This document shows, one piece after another, positions 8,900 through 18,484 of a stretch of DNA of 64,000 nt (the stretch's first letter is position 1; every line of letters starts with the position of its first letter). The position numbers and the translations under genes were made by a program. Source of the DNA: Cellulosimicrobium funkei (lineage in GTDB: Bacteria; Actinomycetota; Actinomycetes; Actinomycetales; Cellulomonadaceae); NCBI RefSeq assembly GCF_001019615.1, contig NZ_JNBQ01000017.1, positions 1 to 64,000 on the forward strand, read 5' to 3'. Below the pieces are notes generated by a model. It had not been told where the DNA came from and did not search any database. It was given only the letters and a program-made list of their open reading frames with translations.

Positions 8900-10540
8900 T
8901 CAGACGAACGTGTCGAACAGGGGGACGCCGTCGCGCACGGTCTGCAGGCACCGCGGCCGCGGCACGTCCGGGCCGAGCTCCGGCAGGAGCGGCTGCCCGG
9001 CGCGCGCGTCCGTGCTCCACGACGACGTCGTGCGCCCGAGCGCACCCTGCACGACCAGGTGCTCGCCCCGCCACACCGCCAGGTGTGCGGGAGCACCGAC
9101 GCGCAGCTGCCCGGCGCCCGTGTGGTCCAGCCCCGCGATGCGCCACCCGCCGCGCGTGTGCGCGCGGAACGCGGCCCGCGCCGAGATCTGCTGGTCCGGG
9201 TCCACGTGCGACATCGCCGCGAGCACGCCTGCCCACGGGTCGAGCCGCGTCACCGGCGCGTCCGACCCGAACGCGAGCGGGACGCCCGCGCCCGCGAGGT
9301 CCGCGAACGGGCTCAGGCCCTCGGCCCGGGTCGCGCCCACGCGCGCCGCGTACATGCCCTGCGGGCCGCCCCACGCGGCGTCGAACCCCGGCTGGATGCT
9401 CAGGCTCACCCCGAACAGCAGCAGGGAGGCCAGCGCCGACGCGTCCACGAACAGCGCGTGCTCCACCCGGTGCCGCGCCGCGCGCACCGCGCCCTGGCCG
9501 TGGACCTCCGCGGCGACCTTCAGCCCGAGGACGAGCTCGTCCATCGCGCGGTCCCCGATGACGTGGAAACCGCCCTGCGAGCCCGCCGCGCCCACCGCGG
9601 ACAGGTGGTTCGCGATCTGCTCCGCGCTCAGGTAGAGGTTCCCGCGGTCGGTCCGGTCCGGCCCGTCCTGGTACGGCAGGCGCATCGCCGCGGTGCGCGA
9701 CCCGATCGAGCCGTCCACGTTGAGGTCGCCCGCGATGCCCGCCAGGCCCGGCACGTCCGCAAGGAGCTCGCGCGCGTCGTCGACCGTGGTGCACAGCTCG
9801 CCCCGGTACCCGACGACGTGCGCCAGCCCCGAGGACGCCTCGCCCGTGAGCGCGAGCAGCTCGCGCAGCCCGGCCCGCGTGTCGATGTGCGGAGCGCTCA
9901 TCTCGTGCACCGACACGATCCCCTGCTCCGCCGCGGCACGCAGCGCCGCCCGGTACAGGTCGGTGCGCCGCGCCGGCGACACGTCGCGCGCGACGTCCCG
10001 CGCGACGTGGTGCGCCTCCCCCGTGACCCAGCCCGACTCGTCCCACCCCGGCCGCTCCGCCAGGGCGCACCGCCGCGCGAGCGTCGTCGAGACCACGGCC
10101 GAGTGCACGTCGACCCGCGCCGCGTACACCGCGCGCCCGCCGGCGGCCGCGTCGAGCTCGTCGCGCGTCGGGGGGCGCCCCTCGGGCCAGGACCGCTCGT
10201 CCCACCCGAACGCGAGCACGACGTCGTCGTCCCCGACGTCCGCGGCGGCCTTCGCGACCGCCTCGAGCGCGGCCGCGAGGGTCGTCACGCCGGCGCTCGC
10301 GGACAGGTCGACGCCCGCGAGGGCGAGCCCGACCTCGAACAGGTGGACGTGCGCGTCGACGAACCCGGGCGCGACGAGCGCGCCGTCGAGGTCGATCACG
10401 CGGTCGGCGCGGGCGGCGAGCCCGTCGGCCGTGTCGTCGGCGCCGATCCAGGCGATGACGCCGTCGTCGACGAGGAGCGCTTCCGCGAACGGGTCGGCCG
10501 GGGAGTGGATCACGCCGCCGCGGTACAGGGTTGAGGCCAC
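8900..10540 (-). CDS. YtcJ-like amidohydrolase
   Basis: A 546-residue amidohydrolase-3 family protein. The first metal motif is GFVDAHVHLFEVG (about 58-70). HEMSAPHID, FHVIGDRAMDE and RHRVEHALFVD give the later metal/catalytic positions, and FGSDAPVTRLDPW is the family's conserved aspartate. Members hydrolyse C-N bonds of small amides, formamides or cyclic ureas; the substrate here is unknown. The start is GTG 10540, and TATCGT eight bases upstream could be its -10. It is transcribed in the same direction as helY, 129 bp downstream of it, probably as a separate unit. Confidence 0.85.
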   Translation of the reverse strand: MASTLYRGGVIHSPADPFAEALLVDDGVIAWIGADDTADGLAARADRVIDLDGALVAPGFVDAHVHLFEVGLALAGVDLSASAGVTTLAAALEAVAKAAADVGDDDVVLAFGWDERSWPEGRPPTRDELDAAAGGRAVYAARVDVHSAVVSTTLARRCALAERPGWDESGWVTGEAHHVARDVARDVSPARRTDLYRAALRAAAEQGIVSVHEMSAPHIDTRAGLRELLALTGEASSGLAHVVGYRGELCTTVDDARELLADVPGLAGIAGDLNVDGSIGSRTAAMRLPYQDGPDRTDRGNLYLSAEQIANHLSAVGAAGSQGGFHVIGDRAMDELVLGLKVAAEVHGQGAVRAARHRVEHALFVDASALASLLLFGVSLSIQPGFDAAWGGPQGMYAARVGATRAEGLSPFADLAGAGVPLAFGSDAPVTRLDPWAGVLAAMSHVDPDQQISARAAFRAHTRGGWRIAGLDHTGAGQLRVGAPAHLAVWRGEHLVVQGALGRTTSSWSTDARAGQPLLPELGPDVPRPRCLQTVRDGVPLFDTFV

Positions 10541-10669
10541 AATCCTTCACGATACCGCCACAACCGCCCGAACCTCACCCCTCCCGACCCCGCGTCCACG
10601 CAGGTGGGACCGGGTGTCGTGCACGTCACGCCGCCGCCTTCCCCGGCGCGGCCGTGCGCCGCCGTCGGC

Positions 10670-13663
10670 TCAGACGCTGGAGTACGCGACGACGCCGCGC
10701 CGCAGCTTCTCGATCGCCTGGTGCGCGGTGCGGCGCACCGCGGGGGTGGGCGCGGCGGTCGCGACCTGGTCGAGGACGTCGATCACCTGCTTGCACCAGC
10801 GCACGAAGTCACCGGCCGCGATCTCCGAGCCGCGCAGCACGGCGTCGAGGCTGCGGCCCACGGCCCACCGGTGCACGGCGGTGACGAGGCCCTCGTCGAG
10901 GGCGCCGGTCGCGTCGATGTCGTGCGCCTCCTCGAGGTCGTCCACCTCGGACCACACGCGCGTGGTCGCCTCGAGCGCGCGGGCGAGCTTGCCGTGGGGG
11001 CCGCCGGGGACGTCGGGCTCGCCGTGGTCCTCGCGCCGCCCCGCGTACACGCACGTGGACACCACCGCCGCGAGGGCGGGGGCGTCGAGGTCCTCCCACA
11101 CGCCGCGGCGCAGGCACTCGGCGAGCAGCAGGTCGTTCTCCGCGTACAGGCGGCGCAGCCACTGCCCGTCGGGGGTGACGCGCAGCCCCGCTCGGACCGC
11201 CCCCCGTCCGCCCGCGCGGCCGGAGCCGTCCTCGTCGTCGGGGGACCCGCCCGCGGGTTCCTCCGCGTCCAGGGCGTCCTCGAGCGGAGCGACCGGGTCG
11301 TCCGCGACCTCGCCGGGGGCGAGGTAGCCGAGGGTGAGCAGCACGTCGCAGATGCGGTCGAACACGCGCGCGATGGACCCGGTGCGGCCCTCGACGCGGC
11401 GCACGAGCTGGTCGTGCTCCTTCTTGAGCCGTGCCCACCGCTCGGCCCAGCGGGCGTGGTCCTCGCGGTCGGGGCAGTCGTGGCACGGGTGGGCGCGCAG
11501 CTGGGCGCGCAGCCGCGAGAGCTCGGCGTCGTCCGCGGCGGCCGACCGGGAGCGGGTGGTGCGCCCGGGGCGCGCGCCGGGCTCGTCGAGCGCCCCGAGG
11601 GCGTTGCGCAGCGTGGACGCGAGGTCGCGGCGCTGCGCCGGGACGCGCGGGTTGAACGACTTGGGCACCCGGACCTTGGCGACGGTGCGGATGCCGCCGG
11701 GCGCGTCGGCGACGGTGAGCTTCTTCACCTGCCGGTCCTGGGTGAGCACGGTGGGGCGCGGTCCGTCGAACCCTGCCCCCTCCCCCGGGTCGAGCACGAC
11801 GACGTAGCCCGCGCGCCGCCCCGACGGCACCTCGACGACGTCCCCGGGTCGCAACCGCTCGAACGCGGCCACGACCTCCGCGCGGCGGGACCGGCTCGCG
11901 GCGCGCGACAGGTCGCCCTCGCGGGCGGTGATGCGCCGCCGCAGCGCGGCGTACTGGGCGAAGTCTCCCCGGTCGCACGTCATGGCCTGGGCGTACCCGT
12001 CGAGGGCCTCGGCGTGCGCCTGCGCCTGCTTCGCGAGCCCGACGACGCCGCGGTCGGCCTGGAACTGGGCGAACGACGTCTCCAGCACCTCGCGCGCCCG
12101 GTCCCGCCCGACCTGCGCGACGAGGTTGACCGCCATGTTGTACGTGGGCCGGAAGCTGGAGCGCAGCGGGTACAGGCGCTTGGACGCCAGGCCCGCGAGG
12201 TGCACGGGGTCGAGGCCCGCGTGGTCGACGACGACGGCGTGCCCCTCGACGTCGATGCCGCGCCGCCCCGCCCGGCCGGTGAGCTGGGTGTACTCGCCGG
12301 GCGTGACGTCCACGTGCGCGGTCCCGTCCCACTTGACGAGCTTCTCCAGCGCGACGGACCGCGCGGGCATGTTGATGCCGAGCGCGAGCGTCTCGGTCGC
12401 GAACACGACCTTGACGAGGCCGCGGCTGAACAGCTCCTCGACGGTCTCCTTGAACACGGGCAGCATCCCGGCGTGGTGCGCCGCGATCCCGCGCGCGAGC
12501 GACTCCGTCCACGTCCAGTAGCCGAGCACCTCGAGGTCCTCCGCGGGGATGGTCTCGGTGCGCTCCTCGGCGACGCGCCGGATCTCCGCCTCCTCCGCGG
12601 GCGAGGTGAGGCGCAGCCCCGCGGCCAGGCACTGCTGCACGGCACCCTCGCACCCGGCGCGGGAGAAGATGAAGTAGATCGCGGGCAGCAGCCCGTCGGC
12701 GTCCAGGGCGTCCACGACGGCGAACCGCGCCGGGGTGCGGCGCGCCCCGAGCCCGGACCGGTCGGGGCCGGGACGCCGCCCGCCCCGCCCCCGGTACCCG
12801 CGGTCGCCCGGGCCGCGCCGCCCGCCCGGACCCGACGCGCCCGTGCGCGGGGCCGCGCGGAACGCGGCCAGCAGGTCCGGGTTGATGGGCGGGTTCACGC
12901 CCGGGTCCGTGGGGTCCACGTGCCCCGCGTACAGGTCGAGCAGGTCCGCGCCGAGCGCCCGGCCGCCGCCCGCGTGCGCGACCCCGGTCGCCGGGTTCGC
13001 CGACGCGACGAGCACGTGCTGCCACAGCGGCACGGGCCGACGCTCGCTGACGACGACGGTCGTGTCGCCGCGCACCATCTCGAGCCAGTCGCCGAACTCC
13101 TCCGCGTTGGACACCGTCGCGGACAGGGACACGAGCTGGACGTCGTCGGGCAGGTGGATGATGACCTCCTCCCACACCGGCCCGCGGAACCGGTCGGCGA
13201 GGTAGTGCACCTCGTCCATGACGACGAACGCGAGGCCCTCCAGCGTGCGCGAGCCCGCGTACAGCATGTTGCGCAGCACCTCGGTCGTCATGACGACGAC
13301 GGGCGCCTCCCCGTTGATCGTCGTGTCGCCGGTGAGCAGGCCCACCGAGTCCGCGCCGTAGCGGCGCACGAGGTCGCCGTACTTCTGGTTGGACAGCGCC
13401 TTGATCGGGGTGGTGTAGAACGCCTTGCGCCCGCCGGCGAGGGCGAGGTGGACCGCGAACTCGCCCACGACCGTCTTTCCGGCACCCGTGGGGGCCGCCA
13501 CGAGGACGCCGCGCCCCTCCTCGAGCGCCTCGCACGCGCGCTCCTGGAAGTCGTCGAGCGGGAAGTCGAGGACCTGCCGGAACTCCGCGAGCCGGGTGCG
13601 GGACGCCGCCTGGCGGGCCCGGGACGCGGCGTAACGGGCGGCGGGCGATTCAGCGGCCGTCAT
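10670..13663 (-). CDS. helY: Superfamily 2 DEVH-box RNA helicase, HelY/Ski2-like
   Basis: A 997-residue helicase. Walker A is APTGAGKT (about 57-64), motif II is DEVH (about 150-153), SLSATVSNAEEFG is motif III, and QLTGRAGRRGID is motif VI. The long C-terminal region carries a CHDCPD cluster and the DSHCT-like helical domain of Mtr4/Ski2/HelY enzymes. An Arg/Gly-rich insert (about 275-305) interrupts the helicase core. It probably acts in RNA turnover or processing. A TAGGCT lies six bases before the ATG, so it should be leaderless. The neighbourhood helY, lipid kinase, tatC, tatA, pafC and pafB is a standard actinobacterial order. Confidence 0.93.
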   Translation of the reverse strand: MTAAESPAARYAASRARQAASRTRLAEFRQVLDFPLDDFQERACEALEEGRGVLVAAPTGAGKTVVGEFAVHLALAGGRKAFYTTPIKALSNQKYGDLVRRYGADSVGLLTGDTTINGEAPVVVMTTEVLRNMLYAGSRTLEGLAFVVMDEVHYLADRFRGPVWEEVIIHLPDDVQLVSLSATVSNAEEFGDWLEMVRGDTTVVVSERRPVPLWQHVLVASANPATGVAHAGGGRALGADLLDLYAGHVDPTDPGVNPPINPDLLAAFRAAPRTGASGPGGRRGPGDRGYRGRGGRRPGPDRSGLGARRTPARFAVVDALDADGLLPAIYFIFSRAGCEGAVQQCLAAGLRLTSPAEEAEIRRVAEERTETIPAEDLEVLGYWTWTESLARGIAAHHAGMLPVFKETVEELFSRGLVKVVFATETLALGINMPARSVALEKLVKWDGTAHVDVTPGEYTQLTGRAGRRGIDVEGHAVVVDHAGLDPVHLAGLASKRLYPLRSSFRPTYNMAVNLVAQVGRDRAREVLETSFAQFQADRGVVGLAKQAQAHAEALDGYAQAMTCDRGDFAQYAALRRRITAREGDLSRAASRSRRAEVVAAFERLRPGDVVEVPSGRRAGYVVVLDPGEGAGFDGPRPTVLTQDRQVKKLTVADAPGGIRTVAKVRVPKSFNPRVPAQRRDLASTLRNALGALDEPGARPGRTTRSRSAAADDAELSRLRAQLRAHPCHDCPDREDHARWAERWARLKKEHDQLVRRVEGRTGSIARVFDRICDVLLTLGYLAPGEVADDPVAPLEDALDAEEPAGGSPDDEDGSGRAGGRGAVRAGLRVTPDGQWLRRLYAENDLLLAECLRRGVWEDLDAPALAAVVSTCVYAGRREDHGEPDVPGGPHGKLARALEATTRVWSEVDDLEEAHDIDATGALDEGLVTAVHRWAVGRSLDAVLRGSEIAAGDFVRWCKQVIDVLDQVATAAPTPAVRRTAHQAIEKLRRGVVAYSSV

Positions 13664-13761
13664 GGTGCCAGCCTACGGTCCGGCGCCGACCTCGCCGGTC
13701 GGCGCGCGAGGTGCGGCGCGGCGGGCCGTCGGGACGCGGTCGGCGCGTCGTCGGCGGAGGG

Positions 13762-14876
13762 TCAGGGCGCGGCGTGGCCGGCCGTGTCGTCCAGGACGTG
13801 CAGCGCGCCGGGGACCACGTCGACCCGTAGCGGCAGGGGACCCAGGTGCTCCCCGTCGGCGAACGCGTGCGGCGGGGTCGCGCCCGCCTCGGTCGCCGCG
13901 ACCGTCACCGACGTCGCACGCAGGGTCCCGACCCCGGGGTTCGCCAGGTGCCGCCCCGCGTACATGCCGGGGAAGATGCGCGTCGCGCCCCAGCGCCCGA
14001 ACGGGCCCGCGACGACGACGTCGAGCAGGCCGTCGTCGAGCGCCGCGCCCGGCGCGATCCGGATGCCGCCGCCGATGCGCGGACCCGTTCGCGACCGACA
14101 CGAGCGCGACCCGGCGACTCCCACACCACGGTCCGCCCGCCCTGCGCGCCGGGGGCGTCCGCGCTCGTCCCGAGGGCGGCGCCGTCGAGCAGGAGGGGCG
14201 CGCCGGCGAGCAGGTCGGGCAGCTCGTCGCCCGCGGGCACGCCGCGCAGCGTGACCCGGTACCCGTACGGGCGGTACCGCGTGATCTCCGTGAGGGCCGA
14301 GCGCGCGTACCGCGACCGCCCGCGCGGCCACGTGGCCGCGTTCGCGTGGGCGTTGACGGCCGCGTCGATCCCCGCGGACAGCACGCCCGCGTACCAGCGG
14401 GGCGCCACCAGGTGCTCGCCCGTGACGCGGGCGGCGTCGACCGCGCGCACGGACGGCGGCGCGCTCGCCGAGGACCCGGCGCTCGCGACGGTGCCGAGAG
14501 CGGTGAGGACGGCGTCCACGCACCGGTCGGTGCGGGTCGTGGGCAGCCCGAGGCCGTGCGCGAAGTCGTTGCCCGTCCCGACCGCGACGATGCCGAGCGG
14601 GACGCCGGTCCCGGCGGTCGCGTTGACGCCGAGGTGCACCATGCCGTCCCCGCCGACGACGACGAGGGCGTCCACCCCGGGTCGGGCTCCCGCGCCGTCG
14701 CCGCCCGGGCCGCGCACGGCGGCGTCGGCCGACTCCTGGGCGAGGGGAAGGCTCGGGGCGCTGAGGTCGACGACGTCGTGCCCCGCCGCGCGCAGCGCCT
14801 CGGCGGTGCGCGCCCCCGCGGTGCGACCGCGGCCGCGCCCCGCCGTCGGGTTGACGACGAGCGCGACCGTGCTCAT
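13762..14876 (-). pseudogene. Diacylglycerol kinase-family lipid kinase, two frameshifts
   Basis: The N-terminal frame (ATG 14876) contains ALVVNPTAGRGRG, the VVVGGDGMVHLGVN nucleotide loop and AVGTGNDFAHGLG, all diagnostic of the DAGK/YegS/BmrU kinases. Near 14109 the reading frame must drop one base to recover ALVSVANG, and near 14085 one more to recover GPRIGGGIRIAPGAALDDGLLDVV and the C-terminal lobe ending at 13762. Either two single-base insertions inactivate the gene or there are two base errors in a GC-rich stretch. Repaired, it would encode about 370 residues, longer than most of the family because of Gly/Ala-rich inserts. It sits between helY and tatC as in related genomes. Confidence 0.8.
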
Positions 14877-14919
14877 GCGCGTCCCCCGCGCCCGGCGGGG
14901 CGCGGCCGGGGCGTGGCGC

Positions 14920-15696
14920 TCACAGAGCCAGCCGTGCGGCGTCGCGCTTGTCGACGCGCCGGTCGTGGAGGTAGCTGATGCCGAGCGCGGCGAAGTAGAG
15001 CCCGCAGATGGGCAGCGCCACGAAGATCATCGTCAGCGCGTCGGGCGTCGGGGTCATGACGGCCGCGAACACGAACGCGACGAGCACCGCCCAGCGCCAG
15101 CCCTTGGCCATCGCGGACGCGCGCAGGAGGCCGGCAGCGTTGAGCGCGACGAGCACCACGGGCAGCACGAACGCGAGACCGAACGCCAGCACGAGGCGCA
15201 TGACGAAGCTCAGGTAGCCCTGCGCGTCGGCGAGGTTGGTCGCGCCGTCGGGCACGAACCCGGCGAGGATGTCGACCGCGTGGGGCAGGACCCACCACGC
15301 GAGGTACGCGCCGCCGAGGAACAGCGGGACGGACCCGCCGAGGAACGCGAACGCGTACCGCTTCTCCCGGGTCGTCAGACCCGGGGTGATGAACGCCCAC
15401 AGCTGGTACAGCCACCACGGGCACGTGACGAGGACGCCGAGGAAGAGCGAGACCTTGACCTTCATGTCGAGCGCGGAGGCCAGGCCCGAGAAGTTCAGGC
15501 TGATGACCTTGCCCTGCTCCTCCGCCGCCTTGAGCAGCGGCGCCTGCAGCGCCTCGAGCAGCGGCTCGTAGAGGAACCATCCGACGATCGCGCCGACCAC
15601 GAGGCCGCACGCGGCGAGGAAGAGACGCTTGCGCAGCTCCAGGAGGTGCTCTCGGAGCGGCATCCGCCCCTCGGGGTCACGGGAGGTACGTGACAC
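14920..15696 (-). CDS. tatC: Twin-arginine translocase subunit TatC
   Basis: A 258-residue polytopic protein with the TatC hallmark MPLREHLLELRKRLFLA, six predicted membrane helices and the periplasmic SGLASALDMKVKVSLFLG segment. The glutamate of HLLELR forms part of the Arg-Arg signal-peptide site. The GTG at 15696 is three bases beyond the tatA stop; an ATG 11 codons in (MPLREH) is an equally plausible start. It is co-transcribed with tatA. Folded, cofactor-loaded exported proteins would use this route. Confidence 0.95.
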   Translation of the reverse strand: MSRTSRDPEGRMPLREHLLELRKRLFLAACGLVVGAIVGWFLYEPLLEALQAPLLKAAEEQGKVISLNFSGLASALDMKVKVSLFLGVLVTCPWWLYQLWAFITPGLTTREKRYAFAFLGGSVPLFLGGAYLAWWVLPHAVDILAGFVPDGATNLADAQGYLSFVMRLVLAFGLAFVLPVVLVALNAAGLLRASAMAKGWRWAVLVAFVFAAVMTPTPDALTMIFVALPICGLYFAALGISYLHDRRVDKRDAARLAL

Positions 15697-15699
15697 CGA

Positions 15700-15966
15700 C
15701 TATCCCTTCGAGGTGTCGCCCGGTTCGGGCGACGTGGTCCCTCCGGTCACGGTCGGCGCGGAGGTACCGGTCGACGGGTTCGTCGTGCCCGGGCCACCCG
15801 CCGCGGGCGGGGGGTTGTCGTCCTCGCGCAGGTCCTTGACCTCGCTCTTGAAGATCTTCAGCGACTGGCCGACGCTCTTGGCCAGGTCCGGGAGCCGGCG
15901 CGCGCCGAACAGGAGCAGGATGACGACGACCAGCACGATGATGTGCCAGGGCTTGAGCATGCCCAT
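15700..15966 (-). CDS. tatA: Twin-arginine translocase subunit TatA
   Basis: An 88-residue protein with a single N-terminal membrane helix (HIIVLVVVILLLFGA), the FGARRLPDLAKSVGQSLKIFKSEVK amphipathic helix and an acidic Pro/Ser/Thr-rich tail. It forms the Tat channel with the adjacent tatC. An AGGAGGAG ribosome-binding site precedes the ATG. The position of Phe-Gly after the membrane helix is conserved. Confidence 0.95.
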   Translation of the reverse strand: MGMLKPWHIIVLVVVILLLFGARRLPDLAKSVGQSLKIFKSEVKDLREDDNPPPAAGGPGTTNPSTGTSAPTVTGGTTSPEPGDTSKG

Positions 15967-16023
15967 GGGCTAACTCCTCCTCGAGGCGAACGGCGCTACG
16001 CGAGCGAGTCTACGCGGTGAACC

Positions 16024-16350
16024 CTACGCGTTGAACCGGCGCCAGCGGGACCAGACCTGCTCGTCGCGCCGCCGCCGCAGCACGCGCCGCTCCGCGCGCT
16101 CGGCGCGCAGCAGGTCCACGCGCTCCTGGAGCACGACGGGGTCGTCGAACAGCGTCGGCGCGGTCGAGGGCTGCGCCTCCTCCAGGGCGCGCGACAGCTC
16201 GTCCGCCCGCGCGCTCAGGTCCGCCGCGACCTGCGAGGCGCGCGACAGCTCGCGCCCCAGACCCTTCACGGACCGCCACAGGCGTCGCGCGAGGAAGAAC
16301 GCGCCGACGAGCGTGCCCACGACGAGCAGCGTCCAGACCCAGAACCACAT
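16024..16350 (-). CDS. Small single-pass membrane protein with coiled coil
   Basis: A 108-residue protein with a tryptophan-rich N-terminal membrane helix (MWFWVWTLLVVGTLVGAFF) followed by a charged helical region (about 30-95) likely to form a coiled coil, and an Arg-rich C-terminus. The ATG at 16350 lies seven bases after a TAGGGT hexamer (16358-16363) that also covers the pafC stop codon, so a leaderless start here fits better than the in-frame GTG three codons upstream. Unknown function; homologues are commonly found between pafC and tatA in Micrococcales. Confidence 0.7.
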   Translation of the reverse strand: MWFWVWTLLVVGTLVGAFFLARRLWRSVKGLGRELSRASQVAADLSARADELSRALEEAQPSTAPTLFDDPVVLQERVDLLRAERAERRVLRRRRDEQVWSRWRRFNA

Positions 16351-16360
16351 GCCGCCCACC

Positions 16361-17362
16361 CTAGCCAGCGGTCCGCTCGTCGCCCGCCCCGCCGTCGGGC
16401 TCGCCCGGCAGGTGCGCGTACGCGGACAGGGCGGCGCTCGCGGCGTCGCGCACGTCGCGCGCGACCGACGCGGGTTCGACGGCGAGCACGTGCCGCGCCC
16501 GCTCGGTGAGGAGGTGGCGCAGCCACACCGGGTTGGTGACGCGCAGGCGCACCTCGAACGCGCCGTCGGGCAGGTTGCGCACGGACTCGACGGGGACCTG
16601 CTCGGCGACGGCGCGCGCGGGGCTGGCGAACGTGATCGTCGCGAGCGGGGCGTCGCCGGTGGGGGTGAAGTCGACGTCGGCGTCGACGTCGTGCCCCTCG
16701 ACGGGCTGGTCCAGCTCGGTGGCGGCGAGGATGCGGTCGACGCGGAACGTGCGTCGACCCTGCGCGCGGTGGCACCACGCGAGCAGGTAGGCGTGCTCGT
16801 CCTGCGTGTGCAGGGACACGGGGTCGACCTCGCGCTCGGACTCCTCGTCGGCGGCCGTCACGTACCGGATGCGCAGCCGGTGTCCCGCGACGAGCGCGCT
16901 CGTGATCGCGGCGACCACGCGCGGGTCGCCCTCGGGGGCGAGCTGCACGTCGAGCGCCGCCGCCGCCTCACCGGTCGCGTCGGTGAGCTTGCGCAGCACC
17001 GACTCGACGACTCCCGCGCGCTCCGGGTCGGCCTGCACCGCCGCGGTCTCCCGCATCGCGCGCAGCGCCGCGATGAGCGCGACCGCCTCGCGCGTGCCGA
17101 GCCGCAGGGGCCGGGTCATGCCGCGCGCCTCGGTGAGCCGCACGACGCCGCGCTCGATCGAGTCGGCGTCGAAGTCGATGAGGTCGTCCGGCCAGTAGCC
17201 GGGCGTGCCGGACACCCACAGGGCGTCGACGTCGTCCAGGACCTGGCGCTCGCTGACGCCGAAGTGCCGGGCGAGCTCCCCCACCGGCACCGGGCCCGCC
17301 CCGTCCAGGTACGCGACGATGCCCAGCAGGCGCACCAGCCGGTCGTCCGCGCGCTCAGCCAC
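16361..17362 (-). CDS. pafC: WYL-domain regulator PafC
   Basis: A 333-residue protein with an N-terminal winged helix (RLVRLLGIVAYLDGAGPVPVGELARHFGVSERQVLDDVDAL, about 8-50), a central WYL domain (LRIRYVTAADEE...YLLAWCHRAQGRRTFRVDRIL, about 155-225) and a C-terminal WCX domain. With PafB it forms the transcription activator of the LexA-independent DNA-damage response described in mycobacteria. The GTG start overlaps the end of pafB by 8 nt, so translation is coupled. Confidence 0.93.
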   Translation of the reverse strand: MAERADDRLVRLLGIVAYLDGAGPVPVGELARHFGVSERQVLDDVDALWVSGTPGYWPDDLIDFDADSIERGVVRLTEARGMTRPLRLGTREAVALIAALRAMRETAAVQADPERAGVVESVLRKLTDATGEAAAALDVQLAPEGDPRVVAAITSALVAGHRLRIRYVTAADEESEREVDPVSLHTQDEHAYLLAWCHRAQGRRTFRVDRILAATELDQPVEGHDVDADVDFTPTGDAPLATITFASPARAVAEQVPVESVRNLPDGAFEVRLRVTNPVWLRHLLTERARHVLAVEPASVARDVRDAASAALSAYAHLPGEPDGGAGDERTAG

Positions 17363-18449
17363 GCCCCGTCACCTCCGTCGTCCCCTCGCCCGTGCCCGCG
17401 CCGGCGTCCTGCGCGGAGCCCAGCGCCGCCGCGTCCCGCAGCCGCCGCACGACCGCCGCGCGCAGGTCCGGCGGCCCGAGCACCAGCACCGCGTCCCCGT
17501 ACCCGACGACCTCGTCCGCCAGCGCGTACCGCACGTCGTACGCCACCTCCAGCACGTCCCGGCCCGCGCCGTCGCCCGCCCGCGCGTCCGGCACCGACCC
17601 CACGACCGTGCCGCGCGCCCGCAACGCACCCGCGCGCTCCGGCACGACCGCCAGGCGCGCGACCCCGCCCGCGTCGCGCGTGCCCAGCGCCGCGTCCACG
17701 TCCACGTCGACCGGCACCTCGAACGCGTCGCGCGGGCCCGTCGCCCGCACCCGGCCCTCGACCCGGCTCAGCCGGTAGGACCGCGGCGCCCCACGGTCCA
17801 GGTCGAACCCGACCAGGTACCAGCCGCCGCGCCGCGCCGCGATCCGCCACGGCTGCGCGCGCCGCGCCCGCACCTCCCCCGTGCTCGCCGCCCGGTACGT
17901 GAACGACACCACGCGCCGCGCCGAGATCGCGTCCATGAGCGTCGCGTACGCGTCGCCCACCGGCCGCACCTGCGGCGCCAGGCCCGCCACGACGTCCATC
18001 GCGGTCTCCCCCGCGCCCGCCGCCCGCAGCTTCGTCAGCGCCCGCGAGATGTCCGTCCGCAGCGTCTTGTCCTGCCAGAACTGCGTCGCCAGCGCCAGCA
18101 CCCCCAGCTCCGCCGGCGTCAGGTCCACCGCGGGCAGCGCGTACGCGTCCTGGTCGATCCGGTACCCCACCTCGTCCGCGTGCCCGCCCGCGTCCACCGT
18201 GACGATCGGGATCCCCAGGTCGCGCAGCGTGTCCTTGTCGCGCTCGAACATGCGTTCGAACGCGTCCGGGGAGGGCGCGTCGCCGTACCCCGCCACGCTG
18301 GTGCGGATCTGCTGCTTCGTCATCGACGCGTTCGTGTTCACCAGCGCGATCACCAGGTTCAGCAGACGCGCCGCCGGATTCGTCGGCGACGACCCCGACG
18401 ACGAGGGCGCGGGATCGGGCGCGACGGAGGGAGGCGTGGGCTCGGACAT
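17355..18449 (-). CDS. pafB: WYL-domain regulator PafB
   Basis: A 364-residue paralogue of PafC. A Pro/Ser-rich N-terminus precedes a winged helix (ARLLNLVIALVNTNASMTKQQIRTSVAGYG), a WYL domain (VSFTYRAASTGEVRARRAQPWRI...YLVGFDLDRGAPRSYRLSRVEG) and WCX. The ATG at 18449 lies seven bases after TAGCGT (18457-18462), supporting a leaderless start over the in-frame GTG at 18458. No prokaryotic ubiquitin-like (pup) or proteasome gene follows within the window, so pafBC is separated here from the genes that gave it its name. Confidence 0.93.
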   Translation of the reverse strand: MSEPTPPSVAPDPAPSSSGSSPTNPAARLLNLVIALVNTNASMTKQQIRTSVAGYGDAPSPDAFERMFERDKDTLRDLGIPIVTVDAGGHADEVGYRIDQDAYALPAVDLTPAELGVLALATQFWQDKTLRTDISRALTKLRAAGAGETAMDVVAGLAPQVRPVGDAYATLMDAISARRVVSFTYRAASTGEVRARRAQPWRIAARRGGWYLVGFDLDRGAPRSYRLSRVEGRVRATGPRDAFEVPVDVDVDAALGTRDAGGVARLAVVPERAGALRARGTVVGSVPDARAGDGAGRDVLEVAYDVRYALADEVVGYGDAVLVLGPPDLRAAVVRRLRDAAALGSAQDAGAGTGEGTTEVTGRG

Positions 18450-18456
18450 CGGCACC

Positions 18457-18477
18457 ACGCTAGTCGGTCGATAGGGT
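18457..18477. promoter_or_regulatory. Back-to-back leaderless promoters for pafB and the DUF3866 gene
   Basis: The minus-strand -10 TAGCGT (18457-18462) serves pafB and the plus-strand -10 TAGGGT (18472-18477) serves the DUF3866 gene. Each lies seven bases from its start codon. The -35 region of each promoter would fall inside the opposite gene, so the two polymerases compete for the same 36 bp. Confidence 0.55.
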
Positions 18478-18484
18478 GTGCCGC

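Noticed and set aside
10604-14254. A 1,216-codon open frame on the plus strand antisense to helY
   Set aside because: High-GC DNA leaves long stop-free shadow frames; the translation is Arg/Gly-rich without any domain, while the minus strand encodes a complete helicase.
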